From: Campylobacterales bacterium | GTDB lineage: Bacteria > Campylobacterota > Campylobacteria > Campylobacterales > Sulfurimonadaceae | Reading direction: 5' to 3' | DNA length: 64,000 nucleotides | NCBI GenBank assembly: GCA_026390135.1 | Contig: JAPLGN010000034.1 | Coordinates: 1 to 64,000, forward strand | Shown: positions 35,078 through 44,290 of the stretch, piece after piece | Position numbering within the stretch: position 1 is the stretch's first letter | Layout: the number at the start of each line of letters is the position of its first letter | Made by a program: the position numbers and the translations under genes | Notes under the pieces: model-generated | The model's input: only the letters and a program-made list of their open reading frames with translations | Told to the model about the DNA's origin: nothing | Database searches by the model: none

Positions 35078-35104
35078 AGTATGAATTTAAAAAAGGAAAA
35101 TATT

Positions 35105-36166
35105 TTGATAAAAAACAGTTTTGTAAAAGCAATGATATTAATCGCAATGGGATTGTTTATTTGGCTTTTTTTTCCTTTTTTAAAAAGTTTTTTTGTGGCT
35201 TTATTACTCGTAACAGCCTTCACCCCATTGCATATACTATTTGAAAGTAAACTCAAAAAATATCCAAAAATAGCTGCACTTGCCCCTATTCTAACTGCAA
35301 GTGCTATGAGCTTTTTCTTAATCACAATTCTTTTTGTTCCGATTCTCTTTTTTGTGTATTATTTTATTGCCCATCAAACCGAGCTTTATGCCATAGGGGA
35401 AACCTTTTACACACAAGGTATTCACCTTCTCTCTCTTGCTCCTGATTCAGTCAGCTGGCTTAAAAAACCTCTTGCACTGCTCAGCGAAAAAGTGATTGAA
35501 AATCAAGAAAAAATCCTTACTGCTGCCGTTACTGGTTTAGGTAATGGGGTACTTGGTATTATGAGTGCTTTGGGCGGCATGGTGATGATTGTGATTTTTT
35601 TCTTTTTTCTCTCATGGTATCGACGGGATCTCACTCTCGCCATTACCCCTATCATTCCCCTTAAACGTTCCATTCGTTCAGAATTTTTATTGGACATGAT
35701 TGCAACGACATCGACAGGATTTTATACCCTTATTGGCGTTGCGATTGCGCAAGGGTTAGCGTTTGGGATTTTTATCAGTTTTTTTGATCGATATGACCCA
35801 TTACTATTGGGTCTCATGATTGCGGTCACCTCGGTTATTCCTATTGTAGGAACTGCCTTGATATGGATACCTATTACCCTCAATGAGTTTTTTGGCGGGC
35901 ATAGCGTTAATGCATTGATTATTTTTATCTATTCATGGGCGATGCTCTCATTTTTTATCGACAACATCGTACGGCTTATTATTTTGCAGCAATTAAACCA
36001 CCTGTTGAGTCATGGTCGTAAAGCTATCAATGATTTTTTGATTTTCTTCGCCATTTTGGCAGGGTTGACAACATTTGGATTTTGGGGATTTATTTTGGGG
36101 CCTGCGATTGTTGCATTTGCCGTAACACTCTTACGAATGTTACGACGCAACCATGTGGCGCATTAA
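35105..36166 (+). CDS. AI-2E family permease (PerM/TqsA-like)
   Basis: The protein has 353 residues from the TTG at 35105, which has AAAAAGGA upstream; an ATG at 35081 in frame would add 8 residues and lacks a ribosome-binding site. It is very hydrophobic, with about eight helices: pairs at both ends and a soluble segment in the middle (about 110-170). The motifs FFFLSWYRRDL, GVAIAQGLAFGIF, GLMIAVTSVIPIVGTALIWIP and FGFWGFILGPAIVA mark the AI-2E exporter family. Members move autoinducer-2 or small ions; the substrate here is unknown. It overlaps the convergent YtxH-like gene by 4 bases. Confidence 0.88.
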   Translation: MIKNSFVKAMILIAMGLFIWLFFPFLKSFFVALLLVTAFTPLHILFESKLKKYPKIAALAPILTASAMSFFLITILFVPILFFVYYFIAHQTELYAIGETFYTQGIHLLSLAPDSVSWLKKPLALLSEKVIENQEKILTAAVTGLGNGVLGIMSALGGMVMIVIFFFFLSWYRRDLTLAITPIIPLKRSIRSEFLLDMIATTSTGFYTLIGVAIAQGLAFGIFISFFDRYDPLLLGLMIAVTSVIPIVGTALIWIPITLNEFFGGHSVNALIIFIYSWAMLSFFIDNIVRLIILQQLNHLLSHGRKAINDFLIFFAILAGLTTFGFWGFILGPAIVAFAVTLLRMLRRNHVAH

Positions 36167-36471
36167 GCCTTTAGGGCTTGAACTTCTGCACGGAGACGAT
36201 CTAACTCTTCGGTGATAGCTGTGATTTCATCCGCTTTTTCAACCATATCATCACTGTGAGTATAACGTTCAATCGTAGACTGCAAACTGCTGGTCAAGTG
36301 ATCAAGCTTCCCTTTTACATTATTGATCAGTTCATTATGATCAATGTTTAAATTCTCTTCAAGCTCATGAATTTTATCGATGATATCATCTTGATGCTTG
36401 AGGGCATAATAGGTTGCAACTCCGCCTAGTACTGCTCCGAGTAAAAGACTAAGGGTGTTATTTTGATTCAT
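36163..36471 (-). CDS. Small membrane-anchored coiled-coil protein (YtxH-like)
   Basis: This 102-residue protein has one N-terminal hydrophobic stretch with small residues (LLLGAVLGGVATYYAL) followed by a helical, charged body likely to form coiled coils. This is the layout of YtxH/gas-vesicle-like stress proteins, but the match is only in general form. It lies 16 bases after a similar DUF948-like gene on the same strand, so the two probably form an operon for the cell envelope. Confidence 0.65.
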   Translation of the reverse strand: MNQNNTLSLLLGAVLGGVATYYALKHQDDIIDKIHELEENLNIDHNELINNVKGKLDHLTSSLQSTIERYTHSDDMVEKADEITAITEELDRLRAEVQALKA

Positions 36472-36487
36472 GATATTCTCCTTGGAT

Positions 36488-36886
36488 TTAGTTGGATTTC
36501 TTTTTTAACATTTGTGACAGCGCCCCAATAGCGAGGGAACCAATCGTGACTTTGGCAATACCAGTGGAAGCTTTAATCGCGAGACTTTTGGTTTCATCAT
36601 GCACATAGGAGATTAAATCGTGCAATTCGTGTAACGAAAGTTTCGATTTATCACTGAGGGCACGAGTTTCTTCTTTGAAATGAGCGATTAACTCATTTAG
36701 TTCATGCAGTGTCAATGCGACTTTAGTCGAGAGAAAGCTAATCTCATTTTGAGCAAGTCCTATAAATTCGTTCACACGTTTCATCGTTTTCAAGGTTTGC
36801 AATCCGATTACAATAATCACTGCAGTAATAAATACCATACATACAGCAATAATACCCACGAAAATAGTCATCCATTCACCACTCAT
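36488..36886 (-). CDS. DUF948-like membrane protein
   Basis: I place the start at the ATG at 36886 (MSGEWMTIF), which has GGAG 7 bases upstream. A longer frame back to 36946 is open but has no ribosome-binding site and would put a polar leader before the membrane helix. The 132-residue product has one N-terminal helix (about residues 6-28), amphipathic heptad-like helices, and a short glycine-rich hydrophobic tail (GSLAIGALSQML). It resembles DUF948 proteins, which often travel with YtxH-like genes as here. The function is not known. Confidence 0.65.
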   Translation of the reverse strand: MSGEWMTIFVGIIAVCMVFITAVIIVIGLQTLKTMKRVNEFIGLAQNEISFLSTKVALTLHELNELIAHFKEETRALSDKSKLSLHELHDLISYVHDETKSLAIKASTGIAKVTIGSLAIGALSQMLKKKSN

Positions 36887-37004
36887 TGTATACTCCAAAA
36901 AACATGTAGTTTGACAAATAGTAACCAAAGATTTCTTAAGGAGCACCGCATTGGCTACGTTATGATAAAATCATAAAATGAAATGAACAATAAAAAGGAC
37001 TTCT

Positions 37005-37724
37005 ATGAAAATACTGTTTTACTCCATCCTTGCGATCACGCTATTCCTAAGCGGATGTGCAACAACTGAGTATGGAACGAACGTCCCTAAAACTGCTTTG
37101 GATGGTGAATGGAAGTCCACTACATCGAAGGCAACAGTCCATTTTGACAAAGGGAAAATAAGCGGAAATGATGGATGCAACCAATTTATTGGGAGCTATG
37201 TAACGCACGACAATACCCTGAGCGTATCCGATAAGATGATGTCTACCATGATGGCATGTTCTGATATGGAGAATTCAACCGCATTCAAAAATAGTTTAAT
37301 AAACGCTAAAATTTACGAAAATGACGGTAAAAAACTACTCTTACTCGGAGGCAAAGGGGAATCGCTTATTGAGTTAAAAGCCCTCTCAAACACTCTTGAA
37401 GAGGGACTTTATCACATTAATCATCTCAATAATGGGAAACAAGCTGTTATCACACTTCAAACACCTATCAGTATGCAAATCCAAGCGGATGGAAAAATGT
37501 TTGGAGACACAGGCTGCAATCAGTATACCACTTCGTACACCATCAAAGGCAATCAAATCACCATCGGTTTTCCGGCAACGACACGCAAACTATGCTCACC
37601 CGAATTGATGGAGCAAGAAAAACTATTGGTTAATGTTCTTCCAAAAAGTTTCAAAATTTCTCGAAATGGTGAAAAATGGGAGGTTCGAGATGCAAACGGT
37701 TCCCTCCTTTTTGATCTGCGTTGA
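37005..37724 (+). CDS. META-domain lipoprotein (HslJ-like, two copies)
   Basis: This 239-residue lipoprotein (LFLSGC, C18) has two META/HslJ repeats. The first has GNDGCNQFIGSY with MMACS after it, and the second has GDTGCNQYTTSY with TRKLCSPELMEQE. Each repeat keeps the GxxGCNxx turn and a later cysteine. HslJ-type proteins are heat-inducible envelope proteins linked to novobiocin resistance in E. coli; the biochemical role is not known. It is anchored in the outer or inner membrane facing the periplasm. It stands alone and is convergent with the helicase gene, with no gap. Confidence 0.87.
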   Translation: MKILFYSILAITLFLSGCATTEYGTNVPKTALDGEWKSTTSKATVHFDKGKISGNDGCNQFIGSYVTHDNTLSVSDKMMSTMMACSDMENSTAFKNSLINAKIYENDGKKLLLLGGKGESLIELKALSNTLEEGLYHINHLNNGKQAVITLQTPISMQIQADGKMFGDTGCNQYTTSYTIKGNQITIGFPATTRKLCSPELMEQEKLLVNVLPKSFKISRNGEKWEVRDANGSLLFDLR

Positions 37725-38975
37725 TTAAGAGATTTTATTCTTTGAATAATGGAATCTCTGCGCTTTAGGATGGACAAAACAGAGCTTTTCCCATGTGCGA
37801 TTGGGTTTGGTCAATGTCACTCGATGCGCCGATACCGAGCGAGAAAGTGCCACATAAAACTGGGACGGGGCGAAGATCTCGTTGGTTTCGATGACGTAAT
37901 CCGCTAAAGACATCCCCTGCGACTTATGGATGGTTATCGCAAACGCGAGAGTGATCGGAAATTGACTCAGCGTAATGAGCTTCTCCTCATTAAGAGATTT
38001 CCCTTTTTCTATCCATCTTGACTTTACCGTCTCTACCCGATCCACTTTCACACTTTTTCCGTCCTCTTTTTTGACCCAAACACACTCTTCTTCGATAGAA
38101 AGGATACGTCCTCGTTCCCCATTGTAGTAGTTCCACGAGTTGCGAGTAAAGAGAATGGGAGCTGTGAGCTTAAGAAGCATCACGCTCTCCAAACGGCTTT
38201 CACTCATAAACCGCTCTACGTCTCGATCTTGCATTTTCTTATCGTGAATCGTGACGTAAGTAGACAATGCTATGGATTCACCGTTTAGATGTTCCAGTTG
38301 TGCGCGGTTGTGATTTTGAGCACTGATATTTTTTCCGTACAGCAAGGTAATGGTGCTTTTATCTTCGTTTAACGGTCGCACCAGAGCATCCAGTGCATCG
38401 ACTGAATTTTCATCGATTGACGCATGACGAACACTTTCTAATAATGTTAAAAATTCTTCTTCATGGGTACGAAACGATCCTTCCAAATGAAGCGTTTCAA
38501 ACGCAAACCGCTCCCAACTCGGAGACTCAAATGCAAAATAAATCGCTTCATTCCCACGCGTTACCGGAGGAAGCTGCAAAAAATCCCCTACCACGATGAG
38601 CTTGCCTTTAAAATCGGATTGCAGCAGACGAAGCCGTATCATATCCAGTAATGGCGCACTCACCATCGAGATTTCATCGATGATGATAACGTCCATACTC
38701 CCCACGAGTTTGATGATTTTTTTCGCCGCATCAAGCTTGCCGTTGCGCTCCAGTTCGTCTTGAGAATTCGCAATCCCCAAATCAAAAAAACTGTGAAGTG
38801 TCTGCCCCTCAATCAACGTCGCCGCCATTCCCGTCGAAGCTAAACAGGCTACGTTTAACCCTCTTTTTTTAACGTCCTCGATAATGGCACGGGTCAAAGT
38901 CGTTTTGCCCGAACCTGCTCCACCGGTGATGAAGAGGTTGGAGGTTTCTAAAATTTTCAGGGCTGTTTCAATCAT
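37725..38975 (-). CDS. PIF1/RecD-like superfamily 1 DNA helicase
   Basis: This 416-residue protein has Walker A GGAGSGKTTL (about 18-27), Walker B IIDEISMV, motif III GDFLQLPPV, and the C-terminal UvrD-like motif LAFAITIHKSQGMSL. This pattern fits the PIF1/RecD2-type 5'-3' helicases. It is the last gene of a five-gene overlapping operon (LRV protein, MoxR, VWA, COG4705 protein, helicase) and overlaps the COG4705 gene by 4 bases. How a helicase relates to the MoxR/VWA genes is unclear; it may simply be housekeeping. Confidence 0.88.
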   Translation of the reverse strand: MIETALKILETSNLFITGGAGSGKTTLTRAIIEDVKKRGLNVACLASTGMAATLIEGQTLHSFFDLGIANSQDELERNGKLDAAKKIIKLVGSMDVIIIDEISMVSAPLLDMIRLRLLQSDFKGKLIVVGDFLQLPPVTRGNEAIYFAFESPSWERFAFETLHLEGSFRTHEEEFLTLLESVRHASIDENSVDALDALVRPLNEDKSTITLLYGKNISAQNHNRAQLEHLNGESIALSTYVTIHDKKMQDRDVERFMSESRLESVMLLKLTAPILFTRNSWNYYNGERGRILSIEEECVWVKKEDGKSVKVDRVETVKSRWIEKGKSLNEEKLITLSQFPITLAFAITIHKSQGMSLADYVIETNEIFAPSQFYVALSRSVSAHRVTLTKPNRTWEKLCFVHPKAQRFHYSKNKIS

Positions 38976-39700
38976 CTATTTTTCTCAATCCTTACCTCTT
39001 TTATAACTGCTATCACCAAAATGATGGCAAAAAATAACGATGAGCCGACGGTGCCTAAATCAAGCCCTCCGTGCTCATGAGTTTTTGTCAACAAATCGCC
39101 GAACGTTGCCCCAAAAGGGCGTGTCAATACAAATGCCAACCAAAACAACACAACTCCCGATGTCTTGGTATAAAAATGCATGACTGCAATAGCTGTCAAT
39201 ACACCAGTAATAATTAGAGCACTTGAAGCAAATCCCAATCCAAGTTCATCCGCTAAAAAGTCACCTGCCGCTGTACCTAACGTATTCGCGATCAAAAATG
39301 CCAACCAATAATAGATTTCTGACGTCGAATTCGTTATTTGCTCAACGTTGATACTTTTTTCCCGTATTTTCCATACCCACAGCGTTAAAAGTAATAAGCC
39401 TACAAGCATGATTGTACCCATGGTATATCCAAGCCCCAATGTTCGGTCGATGTAGTCCGAAATCGCAGTACCTGCTATTGCCGTAGAGGTAAATGTCAAC
39501 CAATACATAACAGGTTCATACCGTTTCATGCTCAGTTTAATGGAAAGAAAAAGGATAAACAAGCCCAAAAATAATGCAATAGTACTGCCATAGCCCATAT
39601 TGTAAGTCATCGAAAACATATCCGCACCGGTTTCACCCAGCGTCGTGGACGCAATTTTAATCACCCAGTAAAGTAAAAGTATTTGAGGGACACGGTTCAT
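38972..39700 (-). CDS. COG4705-type multi-pass membrane protein
   Basis: I place the start at the ATG at 39700, which overlaps the preceding stop by 4 bases (ATGA). A longer frame back to 39766 lies inside the VWA gene and is not needed. The 242-residue product has about eight helices in four internal repeats, each with a small-residue plus acidic motif (TTLGETGAD, GTAISDYID, GTAAGDFLADELGLG, GATFGDLLTK). These mark the uncharacterised membrane family COG4705. The repeated acidic residues inside membrane segments suggest a transport or ion-binding path. The function is unknown. Confidence 0.82.
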   Translation of the reverse strand: MNRVPQILLLYWVIKIASTTLGETGADMFSMTYNMGYGSTIALFLGLFILFLSIKLSMKRYEPVMYWLTFTSTAIAGTAISDYIDRTLGLGYTMGTIMLVGLLLLTLWVWKIREKSINVEQITNSTSEIYYWLAFLIANTLGTAAGDFLADELGLGFASSALIITGVLTAIAVMHFYTKTSGVVLFWLAFVLTRPFGATFGDLLTKTHEHGGLDLGTVGSSLFFAIILVIAVIKEVRIEKNR

Positions 39701-40782
39701 AGTAACTTTTCCTTCATCACAATCACCCGTCCAAACGGAATCTCTCGTATCACAGGTGCAATCCAAAGCGTATCATAAAAAGGCTCTGTCAGCGGAAATT
39801 TCCCATCCAAATCGGTAAAATAAAGCAACATCTTTGGTGGTGTTAACTCCATTTCGATAAACTCAAACACAGGGGTAAAGTCGGTTCCCCCTCCTCCTTC
39901 TAGCGAATACTCGATACTCTCTCCATTCGTAAAACGCTGATGCGAACGGACCCTGTCATCGCATACCAACAACTCAATGCTGTACGAGCCAAAAAGTTCA
40001 CAAATCAACTCAATCTCAGCGATAAACTGCGCCAATAAAACTTCATCGACCGACCCTGAGCTGTCAATAGCGATACACAGTTCGAGATGGCGAGAGGTTG
40101 CACTGGGGAGATAGATACTGGCATAAAGGAGTTTTTTAGAAGGGGGCATCATCGCATAATCGCTGACGTAGTATCCGCCGATGCAATCACGCAATTCATT
40201 ACGCCAATCGATAACACCTTTAAATGCCATAGGGATTAATCGCTCTAATCCTTCGGGCAAACTTCCCATATTTTCAGCTTTTTCAAGTGCATTTTGAGCT
40301 AATTGTTCGGTTTGAGCGGATTGGAGTTTTTGATCCAGACTCTCATCATTTCGGCGTGCATCGCTGTCTTTATCGTTCAAATCTTCACGGGTAATGGTGT
40401 CCAAGAGCTCTTCATAAATCTCTTCAGCGTATTGCCCACGAAAGCGAGGATCGTAGGTGATTTTGCTTGGAGGCGTAAAATCATTGTCAATAAGCATATT
40501 GTTAATCGCATGTTCGCACGCCGTATACCACAGCCATGGAGAGCGATTACCCAGCCTCGTGGGATGAGATAAGACGGTGTGAAGCGCGGCATTAGAGAGG
40601 GAAAACGCCACCTGCTCATCGCTAAGAGTATTGAAAAAATCCTCACGGTACTCAAAACGGTTCCCATGTAAAGTGAAACTCTCGATATTATCATTTACCA
40701 CGATTTCCAAGCCACTCGAAAGAGTGCCAAAATAGGGATGCTCGACTAGGAGCTTGGATTTGACTCTGCTGAAATCTAACAT
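39697..40782 (-). CDS. VWA-like / DUF2201 putative metallopeptidase protein
   Basis: This 361-residue protein has an N-terminal DUF2201-type domain (about 30-160, with WLWYTACEHAINNML) and a C-terminal VWA-like domain with the MIDAS start AIDSSGSV near residue 240 and YFTDLDG later. Such proteins are encoded next to MoxR ATPases and probably work with them as a chaperone pair that binds or remodels a client through the metal site. The classical HExxH zinc motif is not obvious (EHAIN is seen), so peptidase activity is doubtful. It overlaps both neighbouring genes by 4-7 bases. Confidence 0.85.
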   Translation of the reverse strand: MLDFSRVKSKLLVEHPYFGTLSSGLEIVVNDNIESFTLHGNRFEYREDFFNTLSDEQVAFSLSNAALHTVLSHPTRLGNRSPWLWYTACEHAINNMLIDNDFTPPSKITYDPRFRGQYAEEIYEELLDTITREDLNDKDSDARRNDESLDQKLQSAQTEQLAQNALEKAENMGSLPEGLERLIPMAFKGVIDWRNELRDCIGGYYVSDYAMMPPSKKLLYASIYLPSATSRHLELCIAIDSSGSVDEVLLAQFIAEIELICELFGSYSIELLVCDDRVRSHQRFTNGESIEYSLEGGGGTDFTPVFEFIEMELTPPKMLLYFTDLDGKFPLTEPFYDTLWIAPVIREIPFGRVIVMKEKLL

Positions 40783-41780
40783 AGTAAATAAGCGTACGTA
40801 TTAACCCAATCGCCGTATGTCGGGATATGATCCATCATGATCCCTTGACGTTGGAGATCTTGGACAATCATCACCGCAAACTCGCTTTGCAATTTCAACG
40901 TATAGCGAAGGAGATGATCGATTTTTTCCTCATCCGGATTACTCAAAATACGCCCAACCAATGCGGATGAGAGAGCATACAGTGCCGATATATCACTCGG
41001 ATACTCTATGCTATCACCGCTCAAAATCGCATCCAAATCGGGCAAAAGGCTCATCACTTTACAAAATCCCAAAAAATCCACCGCATTATTTTTCCCAACT
41101 GCACCCGCAATCGCTTCGAGCAACAATACATAAGGAACCGTGCTTTGGAGGACATTATGCACCGCTTCCCAGCTTCTGGGCGTCGCAAAACTTCGCTCAT
41201 TTACAGTAGGGTCAAACGTAAAGAGGGCATCGTTTTTAAACCCAATGTACGCCATAATCCGCGCATCAACGCCACGCTTCATTGCCCACTCGCGCCAATC
41301 CTCTACACTTACTTCCATTTCAACATGGACAAAACGGTTGGCCAATGGCGAGGGGAGACGGTAAACGACTCCCCGATCTCCCTCACGGTTTCCCGCCGCA
41401 ATAATCGCCCATCCATCAGGAAGTGTGTATTCACCCACTTTTCGATCCAAAATCAACTGATAAGCAGACGCTTGCACGGCAGGAGCCGCCGAGTTAAGCT
41501 CATCGAGGAACAGTATCCCCCGACCTTCACGCGGTAAAAACGACGGTGGAGCCCAAAGTGCCTGATGTTGTTCTTTATCATAAAACGGAATCCCTTTGAG
41601 ATCCGTCGGATCCATCAAAGAGAGGCGTAAATCAATACACTCAATCCCAGCATCGTATGCGATTTGTTTGATAATCGACGACTTTCCGATTCCCGGAGGA
41701 CCCCATAAAAACGTCGGAATTTTTGATTCAATCATCGAGCTGATCGTTGCTATTGTTTCTTTGACGCGCATCAGTTCCAT
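40776..41780 (-). CDS. MoxR-family AAA+ ATPase
   Basis: This 334-residue ATPase has Walker A GPPGIGKSS (about residues 27-35), Walker B ILFLDELNS, sensor 1 IIAAGNRE and an arginine finger region (SPLANRFVHVEM). MoxR ATPases act as chaperones that help assemble metal-centred or membrane complexes together with a VWA partner, which is encoded directly downstream with a 7-base overlap. It overlaps the upstream LRV gene by 10 bases. The client is unknown. Confidence 0.9.
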   Translation of the reverse strand: MELMRVKETIATISSMIESKIPTFLWGPPGIGKSSIIKQIAYDAGIECIDLRLSLMDPTDLKGIPFYDKEQHQALWAPPSFLPREGRGILFLDELNSAAPAVQASAYQLILDRKVGEYTLPDGWAIIAAGNREGDRGVVYRLPSPLANRFVHVEMEVSVEDWREWAMKRGVDARIMAYIGFKNDALFTFDPTVNERSFATPRSWEAVHNVLQSTVPYVLLLEAIAGAVGKNNAVDFLGFCKVMSLLPDLDAILSGDSIEYPSDISALYALSSALVGRILSNPDEEKIDHLLRYTLKLQSEFAVMIVQDLQRQGIMMDHIPTYGDWVNTYAYLLC

Positions 41781-43015
41781 CCTAGATTGGTAGTTTGTAT
41801 ATGTTTGCCAAAAGCGGGGTTGGTTTTTACTGCCCTCTCAGTGCGTTGGTCGAGGGAGAGCTGATAAAGTATCTCTACAGGGGTAGAGGTGTTGGAAGCG
41901 AGTGCCCGTACGATTTCAGGTTCAGACGTTTGGTACAACGCTTCGATGTGTCCCTGCGACAATGACGTATTGGAAGCGAGCTCTTTTCCATAACAATTAA
42001 GAGCGAAGAGAGTCTCTAAGTGCTCTGACGAAAGTGCGGTATTTTGAGCCAATTTTGAAAGAACAGTCTCTTCTTTCATCTCCATAAGCCGTACTTGCAT
42101 CGATGCAGTGAGGGTAATATTGGAAGCAAGGGAAATGGCTTCTCCCATCAACCGCTCAAACCGTACCTCATCCAACGGATAAAATGAGGCAATCAGCTCA
42201 GGATATTTTTGCTCCAAACTATCTGCACCTTCTGGCGACAACGTCCTATTTTGTGCCAAACTTCTATGAATTGTCGCATCATCCAAAGCAAGAAGCTCTT
42301 GTTCCAATGCCAACGGTTCTCGATGTGCCAGTAAATAGGCTCGCTCTTTAAGCAATAATCGTAAAAGAGATTCAGGTGTAGCACTGTGAAGAGCCATCGT
42401 ATCCAGAACACCTTTAAGCGAAGGTTCGTTTGGAATTTTCAACTCTTTTGCAATCGGAGAAAGCTCTGAAATAGCCATTATCAATTCCGCATTCCCATAT
42501 TTCTCGACCAAATGAGCTAAACCGCTCATGGCGTACTGAACATTATGATTGCGCTCTAAATCTTCGTAAAATCGCCCGATAATCGCTGCCGTTACATCCC
42601 GATTGGCGTCGTTGTCAAACAGCCCTTCCCCTTGCCAATCGTACAACTTCAAAAGTTTAAAAAAAAGTTCATCGGTAATATGCGGATTTTGAACAAAGTT
42701 CACCAACCGCTCTTGGTCCCGCGAAAGCTTTAGACTCATCAATAAACGATTGGGGTCAATGGAAGCGCACAGCCATTTTTCAATCGCATTAATATCAACG
42801 ATAGGAACCGTGCGTAATTCATAAAGGCGTGCACTTTCTTGAAGCTCCAAAGGGTTCATCATCTTTCCCTCGATGATGAAGGCAACATCCTCGTCAAAAC
42901 TCTTAACAACACTCATAGTGTGCAGTTTCAACAACGTTTCAAACTCAACACCATTAAGCGAGCGGGTTTTACCTAACAGTAATACCGATTTTCCTGAATA
43001 TTTTTCGTAGTTCAT
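41771..43015 (-). CDS. LRV-like repeat protein at the head of the MoxR/VWA operon
   Basis: This 414-residue protein has no signal peptide. The N-terminal 60 residues resemble a BRCT-like fold (YSGKSVLLLGKTRSLNG). The C-terminal half carries variant leucine-rich repeats of about 20-24 residues with a regular LA-x-N-x-x-x-x-x-x-x-x-L pattern (LAQNTALSSEHLETL, LASNTSLSQGHIEAL, LASNTSTPVEILYQL), a form used for protein binding. It is the first gene of the operon and may present clients to MoxR/VWA. The specific role is unknown. Confidence 0.75.
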   Translation of the reverse strand: MNYEKYSGKSVLLLGKTRSLNGVEFETLLKLHTMSVVKSFDEDVAFIIEGKMMNPLELQESARLYELRTVPIVDINAIEKWLCASIDPNRLLMSLKLSRDQERLVNFVQNPHITDELFFKLLKLYDWQGEGLFDNDANRDVTAAIIGRFYEDLERNHNVQYAMSGLAHLVEKYGNAELIMAISELSPIAKELKIPNEPSLKGVLDTMALHSATPESLLRLLLKERAYLLAHREPLALEQELLALDDATIHRSLAQNRTLSPEGADSLEQKYPELIASFYPLDEVRFERLMGEAISLASNITLTASMQVRLMEMKEETVLSKLAQNTALSSEHLETLFALNCYGKELASNTSLSQGHIEALYQTSEPEIVRALASNTSTPVEILYQLSLDQRTERAVKTNPAFGKHIQTTNLGWN

Positions 43016-43089
43016 TCGCGTATTATAATCTGTCAGAGTAAAAAATAGGGGGTATTGCTATAATAACACTACTACTTAAAGGATTATCA

Positions 43090-43353
43090 ATGACAGACCC
43101 ATTAGCTGATGGTATTGCCGCATACGATGCTGAAGATTATGAGAAAGCCTACACGATTCTTTATCCGCTAGGAGCCTATAGTCGTGATAGTGAAGCGCAG
43201 TTTTACCTTGGAATGATCTATTTTTACGGTGAAGGTGTTGAAAAAAATATAGAGGCTGCCATGGCATGGTGGAAAAAAGCGATGCGCAGCGGTCACGTCG
43301 ATGCGGCATATCGCCTGAGTGAAATTGCTACCTCAACAAAAACTACATTCTAA
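43090..43353 (+). CDS. Sel1-like repeat protein (small)
   Basis: This 87-residue protein has two Sel1/TPR-like units (AYTILYPLG then EAQFYLGMIYFYGEGVEKNIEAAMAWWKKAM). It has no signal peptide, so it is a small cytoplasmic adaptor. AAAGGA precedes the ATG. It lies between the MoxR operon and the tonB-like gene and may share a promoter with tonB (about 50 bases apart). The partner is unknown. Confidence 0.8.
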   Translation: MTDPLADGIAAYDAEDYEKAYTILYPLGAYSRDSEAQFYLGMIYFYGEGVEKNIEAAMAWWKKAMRSGHVDAAYRLSEIATSTKTTF

Positions 43354-43401
43354 AAGACTCTTCTCAAGGTATCCAAAAGCACCAAGCGGTATAATTCAAC
43401 C

Positions 43402-44082
43402 ATGATTTTACACTACCGTCCGCTTGGAATATCGCTTTTACTTCATGCTGTATTGCTTGGACTTTTTTTCTTTGGAATTTCGATTTATGTCCAAAAAAAA
43501 CCGCCTGAACCTCTAAAAATTCATATCTCTTCCTTTGTAGCGCCAGCGAAACAAAACATCCAAACTCCTTTACCGCCAAAACAACAAGTGCCTGCCCCTA
43601 TCCCAAAAAAAATCCCAATACCACTTGCTGTCACTATCCCAATCAAACCAACACCCATTGTTCCACACCCAACAACAATGCCTGTAGTGCAAACGATTTC
43701 ACAAGCTCCATCTGTTATCTCTACCCCAACACCTGTTGCACCGCCAAAAACAGTTGTTCCAACTCCTCAACTGCCTCCTGCTCCACCGATAAATGTCGAA
43801 AAAGAGTTTTTAAATGCCCATTTAGAAGAAATTCGAGGGCTATTGCTCCAAAATTTGAAATATCCAAAAATGGCACAAAAGTTAAAAATGCAAGGGGAAG
43901 TTCGGATTGCGTTTTCACTGAACAGTGAGGGAAGAGTTGAAGATATTAAAGTCATAGAGAGTTCAGGATTTGATTTATTGGACGAAGACGCGCGAACACT
44001 GATCGAAAAAACGGCGTCTCGCTTCCCGAAACCTTCCAAATCGGTCCGAATCAGTGTTCCCTTAAGCTACGTATTGCATTAG
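43402..44082 (+). CDS. tonB: TonB-family energy transducer
   Basis: This 226-residue protein has one N-terminal membrane helix (about residues 9-30), a long proline/lysine- and proline/valine-rich periplasmic stretch (about 38-130), and the C-terminal TonB domain (AQKLKMQGEVRIAFSL, GRVEDIKVIESSGFDLLDEDA). It passes proton-motive energy from ExbB/ExbD to outer-membrane receptors. No exbBD or receptor gene is next to it. A family member other than the main TonB cannot be excluded. Confidence 0.88.
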   Translation: MILHYRPLGISLLLHAVLLGLFFFGISIYVQKKPPEPLKIHISSFVAPAKQNIQTPLPPKQQVPAPIPKKIPIPLAVTIPIKPTPIVPHPTTMPVVQTISQAPSVISTPTPVAPPKTVVPTPQLPPAPPINVEKEFLNAHLEEIRGLLLQNLKYPKMAQKLKMQGEVRIAFSLNSEGRVEDIKVIESSGFDLLDEDARTLIEKTASRFPKPSKSVRISVPLSYVLH

Positions 44083-44177
44083 AATTCTTGTATATATTTT
44101 AGAATAAAAAACCTAAAAAATTCAATTTATTCATCCAAAAAATGAAGAATGTATTACCTATAAAATCCTCCACAGTC

Positions 44178-44208
44178 TTGACATGTTTAAGTTTAGTTAG
44201 CATAAAAT
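44178..44208 (+). promoter_or_regulatory. Candidate sigma-70 promoter of the OmpA-like gene
   Basis: TTGACA (44178-44183) and TAAAAT (44203-44208) are separated by 19 bases, slightly longer than ideal, in the 208-base gap before the OmpA-like gene. An inverted repeat follows at 44221-44247 in the probable 5' leader. Confidence 0.45.
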
Positions 44209-44220
44209 GTCACATCAACA

Positions 44221-44247
44221 CACTATGATAGTTTAATAAGCATAGTG
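44221..44247. promoter_or_regulatory. Inverted repeat in the OmpA-like leader
   Basis: CACTATG and CATAGTG (7-base perfect arms, 13-base AT-rich spacer) lie between the predicted promoter and the ATG at 44291. This could be an operator or an mRNA hairpin controlling stability. Confidence 0.4.
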
Positions 44248-44290
44248 ATTGATAATAGAAAAAAAACAGGGTATATCAAAGGATTATTAC

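Noticed and set aside
34970-35104. Longer N-terminus for the AI-2E family permease starting inside the kinase gene
   Set aside because: It would overlap the kinase gene by 71 bases and cross a likely promoter; the TTG at 35105 has the best ribosome-binding site.
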